Shown: positions 35,612 to 44,659, counted from the stretch's first letter. The stretch is 64,000 bases of DNA from Microbacterium flavum (GCF_018717645.1 NZ_JAFLHG010000001.1:62001-126000); one strand, 5' to 3'. The notes: a model not told the origin generated them from the letters alone. Numbers and translations are program-made.

Positions 35612-36706
35612 TCAGCTCAGGCCGCTGTAGACGTGCAGACCCTTGAAGAACATGTTCACGATCGTGAAATTGAACATGACGGCCGAGAATCCGACGATCG
35701 AGAGCCATGCCGAGCGCGTGCCCCGCCAGCCGCGCGTCGCGCGCGCGTGGATATAGCCGGCGTAGAGGACCCAGATGACGAAGGTCCACACTTCTTTGGT
35801 GTCGAAGCCCCAATACCGGCCCCACGCGTCGTTGGCCCAGATCGAGCCGGCGATGAGGGTGAAGGTCCAGAAGATGAAGCCGATGATCGCGAAACGGTAG
35901 GCGAGCGACTCCAGGGCGTCCGCGGACGGAAGGGTGCGCAGGAAGCGAGGTCCGGATGCCACTGCCGTGGGCGTCGCCGCGGCATCAGCGGCCCCCGCCT
36001 CGGCTGCGGCCACGGCGAGGCGCTCGCGTCGCGCCTGCAGCAGCTGCGTCACCGAGAGCGCGAAAGCGAGGGCGAACAGCGCGGTTGCGAGCGAGGCGAC
36101 GAACACGTGGATGACCAGCCACACGCTCTTCAGCGGGTCGGAGAGGGGGACGACGACCGTGTAGAACCAGATCGCGGTACCGCCGAGGAGGACGGTGACC
36201 AGGCCCGTGATGAAGGTCCCCAGGAAGCGCAGGTCGTACTTCAGCAGCACGACGAGGTAGACGGCGACGATGAGCATCGTGCCGGTGAGGGCGAACTCGT
36301 ACATGTTCGACCACGGCACGCGGCCCGCAGCGATGCCGCGCGTGATGTCCGCGGCGACATGGAAGAGGAGACCGAGGACCGTGAGGGATGTCCCGATCCG
36401 CGCCCACATGTACCGGGGGCGCGCAGACGGCCGGGCTTCCACGGCGGCGAGCGCGGCGGCCTCCTCCGCGCGGATCTGCGCGATGGTGGGAGCGTTCGAA
36501 GCCCCCGAGGCATCCCCGGCGGCGGCGCCGACGAGCTCACGAGCCGGCGCGAGCTCCTGCGCGGCGGCATCCTGCGCCTTGGCGGCCAGATCCGACCGCC
36601 GAGCGAGGTCGACGGCGTAGGCGATGAACGCGAGGGCGTAGATCGCGACCGCGGTCCATACGAGGAGGACCGAGACGGCGTCGAGCGAGAAGTCTCCAGC
36701 GGGCAT
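35612..36706 (-). CDS. ccsB: Cytochrome c biogenesis protein CcsB (haem-handling subunit)
   Basis: A 364-residue multi-helix protein of System II cytochrome c maturation, which carries haem across the membrane to ResB/Ccs1. The WWD-type signature WANDAWGRYWGFDTKE and the following VWTFVIWVLYAGYIHAR are diagnostic of the CcmC/CcsA family. An N-terminal helix is followed by a cytoplasmic stretch of about 90 residues. It starts 10 bases after the resB stop. Histidine ligands appear in LLFHVAAD, WLVIHVFVA and YIHAR. Confidence 0.95.
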   Translation of the reverse strand: MPAGDFSLDAVSVLLVWTAVAIYALAFIAYAVDLARRSDLAAKAQDAAAQELAPARELVGAAAGDASGASNAPTIAQIRAEEAAALAAVEARPSARPRYMWARIGTSLTVLGLLFHVAADITRGIAAGRVPWSNMYEFALTGTMLIVAVYLVVLLKYDLRFLGTFITGLVTVLLGGTAIWFYTVVVPLSDPLKSVWLVIHVFVASLATALFALAFALSVTQLLQARRERLAVAAAEAGAADAAATPTAVASGPRFLRTLPSADALESLAYRFAIIGFIFWTFTLIAGSIWANDAWGRYWGFDTKEVWTFVIWVLYAGYIHARATRGWRGTRSAWLSIVGFSAVMFNFTIVNMFFKGLHVYSGLS

Positions 36707-36716
36707 GTCGTCCAGT

Positions 36717-38468
36717 CTACGCAGGGCGGGTCGGGGCCGAGGGGGTGTCGAGGGATGCCTCGTGCTCACGCCGCAGCGCCTCGACGGCGACGGCGATCGC
36801 CGGGTCTTCGCCGCGCGCGAGGCCCGCGTACTCCACCTGGATCCCCGCGCCGCCCGACGGGGTCGCCTTGACCCACAGCCGCCGGCGGGGCACGAACAGC
36901 GCGGTGACGAGCCCACCGAGTGCGAGGATCGCGAAACCGAGCACGAACGGTGCGCCGACGTCGCGGTGGATCGACAGCGACACGTAGCGCTTGACGGCCT
37001 CGGCGCCGCCGGTCGCGGTGTTGTCCTCGAAGGTGATCGTGCCCAGTCCGTTCGGGAGGTCGACGGTCTTCCCCGGCTCGAGCTTGAGCGAATCGACGCC
37101 GATCGCGCGACCCGTCACCTGGGTCATGCTCGTGGTGTCGAGCGCGTAGACGTTCCGCGGGGTGCCGTCATCGATGCCGAGGTCCCCCACGTAGACGTCC
37201 ACGGTGAGCAACGGGTTCGCCAGCGCGGGGTACGCCGAGGTGAACGCGCCGGAGTGGAGTGTCGCCGCCGTCGGGTAGAAGAAGCCCACGAGGCCGAGCT
37301 GTTGGGCGAGACCATCGGCGACCTTCACCACGCCGAGCGAGGTCATGTTCGCGTCCTGCGGCAGGAACTCCACGTCCTCACGAAAGACGACGTCGCCCGC
37401 GGGGTTTCGCACCGTGATCGTCGGCGCGTAGCCGTTGCCCATGAGGTACACCCGGTCGCCGGCGATCTCGAGCGGATGGTTGACCCGCACGGTCTGCTTC
37501 TCGGCGTCGTTGCCCGGGAGGCGTGTCGTGAGGTTCGCGGCGAAGTCGCCGGCCATCCCCTGACCGGCCTGCCCGACCGGAACGTACGACACCTGGAAGC
37601 TGTCGAGGCTCAGCGAGTAGGGCGGCAGCTGCTCGGGGTCGACGAAGCGGCCCGGATTGAACGAGGTGTAGCCGAGGCCGAGCGAGTTGACGAAGCTGTC
37701 GCCCTCGGCGATCACCGTCTGCCCCGTGTAGGTGAGCCCGCCGCCGACGCCGACCGAGATCAGCACCCCGACGAGGGCCGCATGGAAGACGAGGTTGCCG
37801 GTCTCGCGCGCGTAGCCCCGTTCGGCGGACACCGACGCGACGGCGGGGCGCGTCCCCGTCGCCGGGGAGTCGTAGCGCTCGACGCGGTAACCCGCCCTCC
37901 GCAGCTGCGCCTGGGCGATCTCGACGATCCGCGTCGCCTCCGCGTCGGGGACCGCCCCCACCGGGACGGCGCGCGTCGTCGACGCGTAGTCGTCCAGGCG
38001 CGACAGGCGCATCGGCGTTCGCGGAGGTCGGGCGCGGAGCGCCGCGAAATGGTGCCTCGTCCGCGGGATCACGCATCCGATGAGCGAGATGAACAGCAGG
38101 ATGTAGATCGCGGAGAACCACGCCGACGAGTACACGTCGAACAGCTGCAGGGCGTCGTAGACGGGATACAGACCCGGGTTCTTCGATTCGAAGTCGATGA
38201 CGCCGTTCGGGTCGGCGCTGCGCTGCGGCACGATCGATCCGGGGATCGCCGCGATGGCGAGGAGGAGGAGGAGGACGAGCGCCGTCCGCATGCTCGTGAG
38301 CTGCCGCCAGCCCCAGCGCAGCCAGCCGACGACGCCGAGCTGCGGCTGGGTGATCCGCCCGTCACCGTCGCGGACGTCGCCGCCGGCGCTGTCCGCGTGG
38401 TCGGCGGGGCGCAGCGGATCCGAGGCGGAGGACTCGCCGACGCGCGTGTCAGAGCGGGAGGGTGACAC
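36717..38468 (-). CDS. resB: Cytochrome c biogenesis protein ResB (Ccs1)
   Basis: A 583-residue membrane protein that partners CcsB in System II haem attachment. It has a disordered N-terminus of about 45 residues, then four helices in the family arrangement (LTSMRTALVLLLLLAIAAIPGSIVPQR near the start, SAIYILLFISLIGCVIPR next, one more near residue 230, and FVLGFAILALGGLVTALFVPRRRLWVK near the end) around a large extracytoplasmic domain. The GTG start at 38468 overlaps the ccdA end by 20 bases. Confidence 0.95.
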   Translation of the reverse strand: MSPSRSDTRVGESSASDPLRPADHADSAGGDVRDGDGRITQPQLGVVGWLRWGWRQLTSMRTALVLLLLLAIAAIPGSIVPQRSADPNGVIDFESKNPGLYPVYDALQLFDVYSSAWFSAIYILLFISLIGCVIPRTRHHFAALRARPPRTPMRLSRLDDYASTTRAVPVGAVPDAEATRIVEIAQAQLRRAGYRVERYDSPATGTRPAVASVSAERGYARETGNLVFHAALVGVLISVGVGGGLTYTGQTVIAEGDSFVNSLGLGYTSFNPGRFVDPEQLPPYSLSLDSFQVSYVPVGQAGQGMAGDFAANLTTRLPGNDAEKQTVRVNHPLEIAGDRVYLMGNGYAPTITVRNPAGDVVFREDVEFLPQDANMTSLGVVKVADGLAQQLGLVGFFYPTAATLHSGAFTSAYPALANPLLTVDVYVGDLGIDDGTPRNVYALDTTSMTQVTGRAIGVDSLKLEPGKTVDLPNGLGTITFEDNTATGGAEAVKRYVSLSIHRDVGAPFVLGFAILALGGLVTALFVPRRRLWVKATPSGGAGIQVEYAGLARGEDPAIAVAVEALRREHEASLDTPSAPTRPA

Positions 38469-39240
38469 CGCCGATCACCCCCTGCAGGTGCGACATGATC
38501 GCCGTCCACACTCCCGAGACCATGAGCACGCCGAGGATCACGAGCAGAACGCCTCCGATGATGTTGACCGTACGGATATGCCGGCGCAGGAATGCGACGG
38601 AGCGCGTCGCCCAGCCGAACCCCACCGCGAGGAGGAGGAACGGGATGCCGAGGCCCAGCGAGTACGCGACCGCGAGCAGCACCGCGCGCCACGGGTCGGC
38701 CTGCGTCAGCGAGATCGACAGGATCGAGGCGTAGGTGGGGCCGATGCACGGCGCCCATCCGATCCCCATCGCGATGCCGAGCAGCGGGGCTCCGAGAAGG
38801 CCCAGGCCGCTGCGCACCTGCGGCTTGACGGTGCGCTGGGCGAGCCCGAACAGGCCGAGGAAGACGAGCCCCATCGCGATCACCACGACGCCGAGGATGC
38901 GCGTCAGGATGTCCTGGTACTGGATGAAGAAGCGCCCGAGGGTCCCCGCGAGCACCCCCATCGCGACGAACACGACGGTGAAGCCCGCGATGAACAGTGC
39001 GACGCCGACGAGAAGGCGCGCTCGCCCCTCCCTCGCACCGCCCGCACCGCCCGTGGCCTGCCCTCCGGATGCCACCGCGGCTCCGGACCGTGCGGGCGCG
39101 GTCGCGCCCCCGAGGAAGCCGAGGTAGCCCGGCACGAGCGGCAGCACGCACGGCGAGACGAACGAGATGAGGCCGGCGAGCATCGCGATCGGGACGGCGA
39201 GCCACAGCGCGCCGTCGAAGACGATCGATCCGGCGCTCAC
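38449..39240 (-). CDS. ccdA: Cytochrome c biogenesis protein CcdA
   Basis: A 263-residue thiol-reducing membrane protein that moves electrons from cytoplasmic thioredoxin to the extracytoplasmic side, keeping apocytochrome cysteines reduced. The two redox cysteines are in FVSPCVLPLVPGYLG (C31) and IGWAPCIGP (C165), and six helices surround them. It lies between the TlpA-like lipoprotein gene and resB, all on the same strand, as in other actinobacterial ccs/res clusters. Confidence 0.96.
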   Translation of the reverse strand: MSAGSIVFDGALWLAVPIAMLAGLISFVSPCVLPLVPGYLGFLGGATAPARSGAAVASGGQATGGAGGAREGRARLLVGVALFIAGFTVVFVAMGVLAGTLGRFFIQYQDILTRILGVVVIAMGLVFLGLFGLAQRTVKPQVRSGLGLLGAPLLGIAMGIGWAPCIGPTYASILSISLTQADPWRAVLLAVAYSLGLGIPFLLLAVGFGWATRSVAFLRRHIRTVNIIGGVLLVILGVLMVSGVWTAIMSHLQGVIGGVTLPL

Positions 39241-39250
39241 GGCCGGAGCC

Positions 39251-39847
39251 TCACGAGGCTTCCGCCAGCACGTCGTTCACGATGGTCTGCAGGATCGAGG
39301 CGCTCTCCACCTGACCGACGAACCGCGCCGCGACGCGGCCCTGGCGGTCGAGGACGAGCGTGATCGGCACGGCCTGCAGCGGCGTCCAGTCGGCGAAGGC
39401 GAGCTTGAGGTCGGCGTCGCTCTTCGCGAGCAGCGACGGGTAGCTGATGCCGTAGGTCGTCTCGAACGAGGTCGCCTGCTCGGGCCCGTCGTAGATGTTG
39501 ACGCCGAGGAACGCCGCGCCCTTCGGCTTCGTCGCCTGGAAGCTCTCCTCGAGGATCGGCGCCTCCGCACGGCAGGGCCCGCACTGCGCATACCAGAAGT
39601 TGAGGACGAGCACGTCGTCGCCGAAGTCGGCGCTCGAGACCGCGGCACCGTCCACGGACGTCCCCGCGAACTCGACCGCGGCGCCGCGCTGATCGACGGG
39701 GATCTCCTGCACGCGCCCGTCGCCGGAGATGAAGCCGGTGTCGCCGCCCTCCCGGTACTGGTCGGCGAGTTCGTCGCTCGGCGCCGTGCAGGCCGCGAGC
39801 GTGATGGCGAGCAGCGCCGCCGTGAGGGATGCCAGGACCTTGCGCAT
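39251..39847 (-). CDS. TlpA/ResA-like thiol-disulfide lipoprotein
   Basis: A 198-residue exported thioredoxin-fold protein. The signal peptide ends in the lipobox LAAC with C20 as the lipid-bearing residue. The active site is NFWYAQCGPCRAE with C89 and C92, and cis-proline lies in LQAVPITLVLD. It probably reduces apocytochrome c haem-binding cysteines using electrons from CcdA, whose gene follows. Start and upstream stop overlap as TGATG. Confidence 0.95.
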   Translation of the reverse strand: MRKVLASLTAALLAITLAACTAPSDELADQYREGGDTGFISGDGRVQEIPVDQRGAAVEFAGTSVDGAAVSSADFGDDVLVLNFWYAQCGPCRAEAPILEESFQATKPKGAAFLGVNIYDGPEQATSFETTYGISYPSLLAKSDADLKLAFADWTPLQAVPITLVLDRQGRVAARFVGQVESASILQTIVNDVLAEAS

Positions 39848-40476
39848 CAGACCGCTCCCACATCCACGGCGTCCGCCGTCGTCGCGGGCTCCGCGTAGGC
39901 GACCTCCCGCCACTCGTTGCCGCGGCGCTCGAAGCTCGTCACGCTCGAGAGGGCGCAGCGCCGCTTGCGCGGATCGTGCCGCAGGGGCTCGCCTGCCACG
40001 GCGAGGTGGGTGATCCAGATCGGCAGCTGGTGGGAGACGAGGACGACGTCACCCGACTCGGCCGCGTCCCAGGCGGCGACCATCGCGGCATCCATCCGCT
40101 CCACGACCTCGATGTAGGGCTCACCCCAACTCGGCAGAGCGGGATCGGAGAGGTACTTCCAGTTGCCGGGGTTCAGGACCGCGCGGCGCATCCGCTTGCC
40201 CTCGAAGACGTTCGTCGGCTCGATGATCCGCTCGTCGATGACCGGATCGAGGCCGAACGCCTCGGCGAAGGGCTCCGCCGATTCGCGGGTGCGCTGGAGC
40301 GGGGAGGCGTACAGGGCGGTCACGGGCCGCTCGAGACCGGCGACATGGGCCGCCGCGGCGGCGGCCATCGCGCGCCCCGCGCCGCTCAGTCGGAACTCCG
40401 GGAGGCGACCGTACAGGACGCGCCCGGGGTTGTGGACCTCGCCGTGGCGCACGAGGTGAAGGCGATCGGCGGGCAC
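39847..40476 (-). CDS. Histidine phosphatase family protein
   Basis: A 209-residue phosphoglycerate-mutase-like phosphatase. The catalytic histidine is in LHLVRHGEVHN (H11), followed by LYASPLQRTRESAEPFAEAFG and a second histidine in VVLVSHQLPIW. The substrate is unknown. It heads the TlpA-ccdA-resB-ccsB run through a 1-base stop/start overlap, an arrangement common in related genomes although its link to cytochrome maturation is unexplained. Confidence 0.9.
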   Translation of the reverse strand: MPADRLHLVRHGEVHNPGRVLYGRLPEFRLSGAGRAMAAAAAAHVAGLERPVTALYASPLQRTRESAEPFAEAFGLDPVIDERIIEPTNVFEGKRMRRAVLNPGNWKYLSDPALPSWGEPYIEVVERMDAAMVAAWDAAESGDVVLVSHQLPIWITHLAVAGEPLRHDPRKRRCALSSVTSFERRGNEWREVAYAEPATTADAVDVGAV

Positions 40477-40549
40477 CCGCCAAGTCTACGTGGGCCCAGC
40501 TTGTGGGCGGGCTGGGAGACCCGCTGCACCGGAGGACGCCGACGCGGCA

Positions 40550-41179
40550 TCAGTGCGAGGTCATGATCGCCAGGCACGGCCCGAGGAAGACGATCCACGA
40601 GCCCGCCACGACGATCAGCATCCCGGTCGCGAGTCTGCGCGTCACGGGGAAGAACATCATCACGGTCGCGACGATGGCGATCACGATGAACGGGGCGAAG
40701 AAGCCCCACAGACCCGCCCCGAGGGCGGCGAAGGCCACCATGAAGCCGAGCACGTGGGCGCCGCAGCCGATCCCCACCCCCGCGCCGACCCCGAGCGGTG
40801 TGGACGAGGGAGCGGCCACGGATGGCGGCGCGCCGTACGCGCCCGGAGGGTACGGCTGCTGCGGATACGGCCCAGACGGGTACGGCTGCTGCGGATACGG
40901 CTGCGGCGGATGGGCGCCCGCGGCGTACGACCCCGGCGGGGGCGGCGGGTATGCGCCCGGCGGGGCCGGCGGCGGAGGTGTCGCCGGCTGCGGGTACTCC
41001 GGTGTCGCCGGCTGCTCGGGCACCGACGGCTGCTCGGGCGTCGTCGGCTGCCCGGGCACCGACGGCTGCTCGGGCGTCGCCGGCTGCTCGGGCGTCGCCG
41101 GCGGCTCCGGCGCCCCGGGCGGGTCGGGCTGCTCCGGGCTCGGAGCCTCATCGTGCGGTTCGTCAGGCGGGTTGCTCAC
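40550..41179 (-). CDS. Proline-rich membrane protein, last gene of the radical SAM/Lgt-like operon
   Basis: A 209-residue protein. Its first 120 residues are disordered and rich in Pro, Glu, Gln and Tyr, with TPEQPA/SVPEQP and QQPYP-type repeats. The C-terminal 80 hold about three hydrophobic helices. GTG at 41179 has AGAGGACGG upstream and overlaps the end of the Lgt-like gene by 17 bases, so it belongs to that operon. No enzyme motif is visible; a scaffold or membrane-anchoring role is a guess. Confidence 0.8.
   Translation of the reverse strand: MSNPPDEPHDEAPSPEQPDPPGAPEPPATPEQPATPEQPSVPGQPTTPEQPSVPEQPATPEYPQPATPPPPAPPGAYPPPPPGSYAAGAHPPQPYPQQPYPSGPYPQQPYPPGAYGAPPSVAAPSSTPLGVGAGVGIGCGAHVLGFMVAFAALGAGLWGFFAPFIVIAIVATVMMFFPVTRRLATGMLIVVAGSWIVFLGPCLAIMTSH
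41010..41099 (-). repeat. 18-bp coding tandem repeat, five units
   Basis: Five units of the form ggctgctcgggcrycgnc encode 6-residue repeats (TPEQPA, SVPEQP and variants) in the proline-rich membrane protein. Unit length keeps the reading frame on copy change. Confidence 0.85.
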
Positions 41180-41990
41180 GGCGATCCGTCCTCTCTTCCG
41201 GAATGGATGCCTCCGGCCGCCGCGACCCGAAGGCTCCGCGCCGCGCCATCACGGCGAGGCGGACGAGGAGGATCGGGATGGTGACCATGAGGAACAGCTG
41301 CGGGCGCGTGAACCCGGCCCAGGCGACCTCGTTGCCGCGGACGAACTCCACGAGGAAGCGGAAGATGCCGTAGGCCGCGATGTAGAGCGTCAGCGTCTCC
41401 CCCGCGGCGATCGGCCGATGGCGCAGCCAGAACCAGAGGAGCGCGAACGCGACCGCGTGGAATGCGATCTCGTACACGAAGCTCGGGTGCAGCCCCACGC
41501 CGGCGGGCGATCCGACGCGTGCCGCGGCCTCCGGGGTGAGCACGACGCCCCACCCCGATGCCGTGGGTATCCCCGGGCGCTCCGTCAGGAGGCATCCGAC
41601 GCGGCCGATGCACATCGCAAGCGCCACCGCCGGCGCGAACAGGTCGCCCGTGCGGTCGGGGTAGCGCACGATGCGCTTGGCGACGTGCACGCCCAGCCAG
41701 GCGCCGACGAGCGCCGACAGCATCGACGCGTTCCCGTGCGCGAGCTGATCGACGAAGCTCAGGTTCCGCGACGGGTCGAGGTGCTGGGCCCACGTCCCGA
41801 GGCGCGACAGGAGCGCCGCTCCCACGAGGGCTCCGAGGACGAGGTACGGCAGACGCGGATCGCTGACCCCGCGCCGGCGCTTCTCGATCAGGAAGACGAT
41901 CCCCGCCGCGCAGAGTCCGAGGGCGACGAACAGCTCGTGGGTCCCCACCGGCGGCAGCCAGGGGGCGAGGTCCTGCAGCGTCGGGAACAC
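41163..41990 (-). CDS. Prolipoprotein diacylglyceryl transferase-like protein (Lgt paralogue)
   Basis: A 275-residue membrane protein with about seven helices and the Lgt landmarks in order: HGNAS in place of the usual HGG, CIGRVGCLL for the GR-x-G block, LHPSFVYE, and YGIFRFLVEFVRG. Lgt moves diacylglycerol from phosphatidylglycerol to lipoprotein cysteine. The HGN variant and the operon with a radical SAM enzyme suggest a paralogue with a different acceptor rather than the housekeeping enzyme. GTG at 41990 follows GGAG inside the end of the upstream gene. Confidence 0.85.
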   Translation of the reverse strand: MFPTLQDLAPWLPPVGTHELFVALGLCAAGIVFLIEKRRRGVSDPRLPYLVLGALVGAALLSRLGTWAQHLDPSRNLSFVDQLAHGNASMLSALVGAWLGVHVAKRIVRYPDRTGDLFAPAVALAMCIGRVGCLLTERPGIPTASGWGVVLTPEAAARVGSPAGVGLHPSFVYEIAFHAVAFALLWFWLRHRPIAAGETLTLYIAAYGIFRFLVEFVRGNEVAWAGFTRPQLFLMVTIPILLVRLAVMARRGAFGSRRPEASIPEERTDRREQPA

Positions 41991-41993
41991 GCG

Positions 41994-42311
41994 TCAGCTC
42001 CAGACCCGGACCCACATCATGATCCAGAAGGGGATCGCGACCGCGGAGGCCACCGCGACCGTCCAGAGGTAGATGAGCACGGTGCGCGTCGCGCCGAGCT
42101 TGCAGCGCGAGCGCAGCAGGCCCGCGCGGCGCGCGCGACTGTACCCGCCGATCGCGACGGCCGCGAAGACGAGGACGGCGACCGGTCCGAGAAGGCACGC
42201 CAGCAGGGCGATGGTCGTGAAGACGCAGAGGCGCAGCGGGTCGAAGGGCGCCGTGGCATCGGGCACCGAGGGATCGCGCTGGTTCAGGTGGCCGTAGCCC
42301 GCGGCGCTCAT
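41994..42311 (-). CDS. Small two- to three-helix membrane protein in radical SAM operon
   Basis: A 105-residue protein with helices at about residues 29-54 and 76-103 separated by a basic loop (SRARRAGLLRSRCKLGATR). No family was recognised with confidence. Its ATG overlaps the radical SAM stop as ATGA, and its end is 3 bases from the Lgt-like start, so the three are made together. It could anchor the radical SAM protein to the membrane. Confidence 0.8.
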   Translation of the reverse strand: MSAAGYGHLNQRDPSVPDATAPFDPLRLCVFTTIALLACLLGPVAVLVFAAVAIGGYSRARRAGLLRSRCKLGATRTVLIYLWTVAVASAVAIPFWIMMWVRVWS

Positions 42312-43903
42312 GTGGCCACCGAGACGGGCAGCTGCCGGCGTCCGCCCGTCGCCGTCGAGATGCGCGTCCGCGCGAGCGGAGCCCAGGCCTGGACGGCGCA
42401 GAACGGGGCGCACTGGTGCGCCGAGGTCTCCTCGTTCACGGTGGCCACGTGCACGCAGCACTGGGTGAGACGCTCCTCGATCATCGTGTTGATGTCCATG
42501 AAGGGCTTCACCGTGACGCGCAGCACGCGATCGGCCAGCATCCTGCGCAGCCGCTGGTGCTGCCCGGGGAGCTTGGATGCCGCCAAGGTCGCGAGCGTCC
42601 CGATGCCCAGATCGCAGTTCACGCAGATGTCGCGCCAGATGTCGCTCATCGACGGATGCGACAGGGACGACTGCTCGCTGAGGAGGTCGAGGAGCGAGCT
42701 CTTCACGACATCCCGGATCGCCTTGTTGACGTTCGAGTCGGCGATGCGGTTCGCGAGGAGATCGGGGTTGAGGTCGAGGAAGCCCTTCAGCCGTTCGTGG
42801 CCGATGAGTCCGACGAGCGACTTCCAGTCCCCCGCGTCGTCTTTGAGGAAGTACCCTACCGAGCAGCAGTGCGGGTGGCTGCACGGCAGGGCGGTGAGGT
42901 CCCGCCACGTGATCTCGTCGCCCGTCTGCGGCCCGAGTCGAGCGAGGACACCGGTATGGGTGAGGCGGCTCTCGGGGTCGATCCCGGCAGAGCGCCCCGA
43001 GCCGAACACGGGCTGGATCGTCACACCGCCCACATAGGGCGTCGCCATCGCACGGCGGATCACATCGCCGATCTCACCGTCGTTCACGCCGAGCGCCGCC
43101 GTCATGGTGAGGGTGGTGAAGACCCCGGCATCCGAGAGCCGCTCGAGGGCGCGCTGCTTGAACCGGCGGATGTCGGCGCCGCGATGGAAGGCGGATGCCT
43201 CGGCCGACTCCCCGTCGTACTGCAGGTACACCTCGACGCGCTCGCGGTGACGCTTCAGCGTCTCGACGAGACCGTCGTCCTGGGCGATGCGCAGCCCGTT
43301 GGAGTTCAGCAGGATGCGCACGACCGGGCGGGCGACCAGCTGCTCCAGCAGCTGCTCGAGCCAGGGGTAGAGCGTCGGCTCACCGCCCGAGAGCATGAGG
43401 ACGTCGATGCGACCCTGCTCTTTGGCCAGGCGCGCGTCGACGGAGGCCAGCACCTCGGTGAGGGGCGCGACCGCGCTCGCCGCCGGACCCGACTCGGCGA
43501 AGCACGTCGGGCAGCGCAGGTTGCAGTGGTCCGTGAGGTCCTCGAGCAAGATGCACGTGTGCTGCGTCTGCATCTGCGGCAGCCCGTCCTCGTACGCCGA
43601 GGGGACCGGCTTGAAGTTGCCCACCGTGTCCGGGCCGTGCACCTTCGTCGGGGCGGTCCACTGCTCGAGATAGCTGAGGATCTCCGCGGACTCGTCGTAG
43701 AGGGTGGAGACGAGCCCATGATCGGGGCACCCGCGCTCGAGCCACACGGTGCCGTCCCGGTCGGCGAGCCACCCGGAGAGCCGGCGCACCTCCGACAGCG
43801 GACGCTCGGGATCCTCCTCGTGACACCGCGGGCAGAAGGCGTTCACGTAGCGGTGGACGCGATAGTCGCGAAGCGGCATCCCGGCGCCGGCGGTGGCGGT
43901 CAT
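42308..43903 (-). CDS. Radical SAM enzyme, Tes/MJ0619-like
   Basis: A 531-residue radical SAM protein. The 4Fe-4S/SAM triad is CNLRCPTC (C127, C131, C134), with the SAM-binding LMLSGGEPTLYP downstream. Extra cysteines follow the MJ0619/tetraether synthase pattern as I recall it: an N-terminal FCPRCHEE and ERGCPDHG ribbon, LPCSHPHCCSVGY, and a C-terminal QCCVHVATVN with APFCAVQ. The second auxiliary set usual before the triad seems reduced to QHTC. Known relatives join lipid tails by C-C bonds; a lipid substrate here is inferred from the Lgt-like partner. Confidence 0.85.
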   Translation of the reverse strand: MTATAGAGMPLRDYRVHRYVNAFCPRCHEEDPERPLSEVRRLSGWLADRDGTVWLERGCPDHGLVSTLYDESAEILSYLEQWTAPTKVHGPDTVGNFKPVPSAYEDGLPQMQTQHTCILLEDLTDHCNLRCPTCFAESGPAASAVAPLTEVLASVDARLAKEQGRIDVLMLSGGEPTLYPWLEQLLEQLVARPVVRILLNSNGLRIAQDDGLVETLKRHRERVEVYLQYDGESAEASAFHRGADIRRFKQRALERLSDAGVFTTLTMTAALGVNDGEIGDVIRRAMATPYVGGVTIQPVFGSGRSAGIDPESRLTHTGVLARLGPQTGDEITWRDLTALPCSHPHCCSVGYFLKDDAGDWKSLVGLIGHERLKGFLDLNPDLLANRIADSNVNKAIRDVVKSSLLDLLSEQSSLSHPSMSDIWRDICVNCDLGIGTLATLAASKLPGQHQRLRRMLADRVLRVTVKPFMDINTMIEERLTQCCVHVATVNEETSAHQCAPFCAVQAWAPLARTRISTATGGRRQLPVSVAT

Positions 43904-43929
43904 GGGCCGACGCTACTGCATCGGTACGC

Positions 43930-44583
43930 TCAGGCGGGGCCCTGGTCCACAGCGCGTCCGCGCAGCTGGCGCACCCGCGCGACGGTGAACCAGACGAGTG
44001 CCGCGCCGGCGACGCCGATGACGACGTACTGGAGGATGCCGGCGTACTCCTCCACGATGTGCCACTGCGCGCCGAGGAAGTAGCCCGACAGGACGAAGAC
44101 CGAATTCCAGATGAGCGATCCCGCGAGAGTCAGCAGGCCGAAGCGCCAGAGCGGCATCCGCACCACGCCGGCGGGGATGGAGATGAGGCTCCGGAAGATC
44201 GGGAGCATGCGCCCGAAGAAGACGGCCTTGCCGCCGTGGCGGCCGAACCATGCGACCGTCCGGTCGACGTCGTCGACCTGGAGGAGCGGGGCGCGGCGGG
44301 CGATGCGTCGTAGGCGGTCGAGCCCGAGCCACGCGCCCAGGGCGTAGAGCGCGAACGCGCCGACGACCGACCCCGCGGTCGTCCAGGCGAGTGCCTCGAC
44401 GAGGGTGAACGAGCCACGCGCGGCGGCGAGTCCCGCCATCGGCAGGATCGCCTCACTGGGCAGCGGGGGGAACAGGTTCTCGAGGGCGATGGCGATGCCC
44501 GCGCCGGGCGCGCCGATGAGGTTCATGAGCCCGACGACCCCGTCCACGAGGGCGGTGAGCCAGGATCCGTCCAGAGTCTGCAT
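43930..44583 (-). CDS. DedA family membrane protein
   Basis: A 217-residue membrane protein of the DedA/SNARE-associated family, linked in other bacteria to undecaprenyl-phosphate or phospholipid flipping. Conserved parts are ENLFPPLPSEAILPMAGLAAARG, FGRHGGKAVFFGRMLPIFRSLISIPAGVVRMPLWRF and the final GYFLGAQW, which include the family's paired basic-glycine motifs. ATG at 44583 is divergent from aspS by 76 bases. Confidence 0.93.
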   Translation of the reverse strand: MQTLDGSWLTALVDGVVGLMNLIGAPGAGIAIALENLFPPLPSEAILPMAGLAAARGSFTLVEALAWTTAGSVVGAFALYALGAWLGLDRLRRIARRAPLLQVDDVDRTVAWFGRHGGKAVFFGRMLPIFRSLISIPAGVVRMPLWRFGLLTLAGSLIWNSVFVLSGYFLGAQWHIVEEYAGILQYVVIGVAGAALVWFTVARVRQLRGRAVDQGPA

Positions 44584-44659
44584 GCGCTCGACGCTACGGA
44601 CCCGAGGGGACGGGAACCTGAGCGGACGCCGAGCGGACCGCCCCGTAGACTGGCTCCTC

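Noticed and set aside
37040..37070. Extra P1 fragment (gttcgggaggtcgacg) inside resB
   Set aside because: A short match within a coding sequence with no inverted partner; expected by chance in GC-rich DNA.
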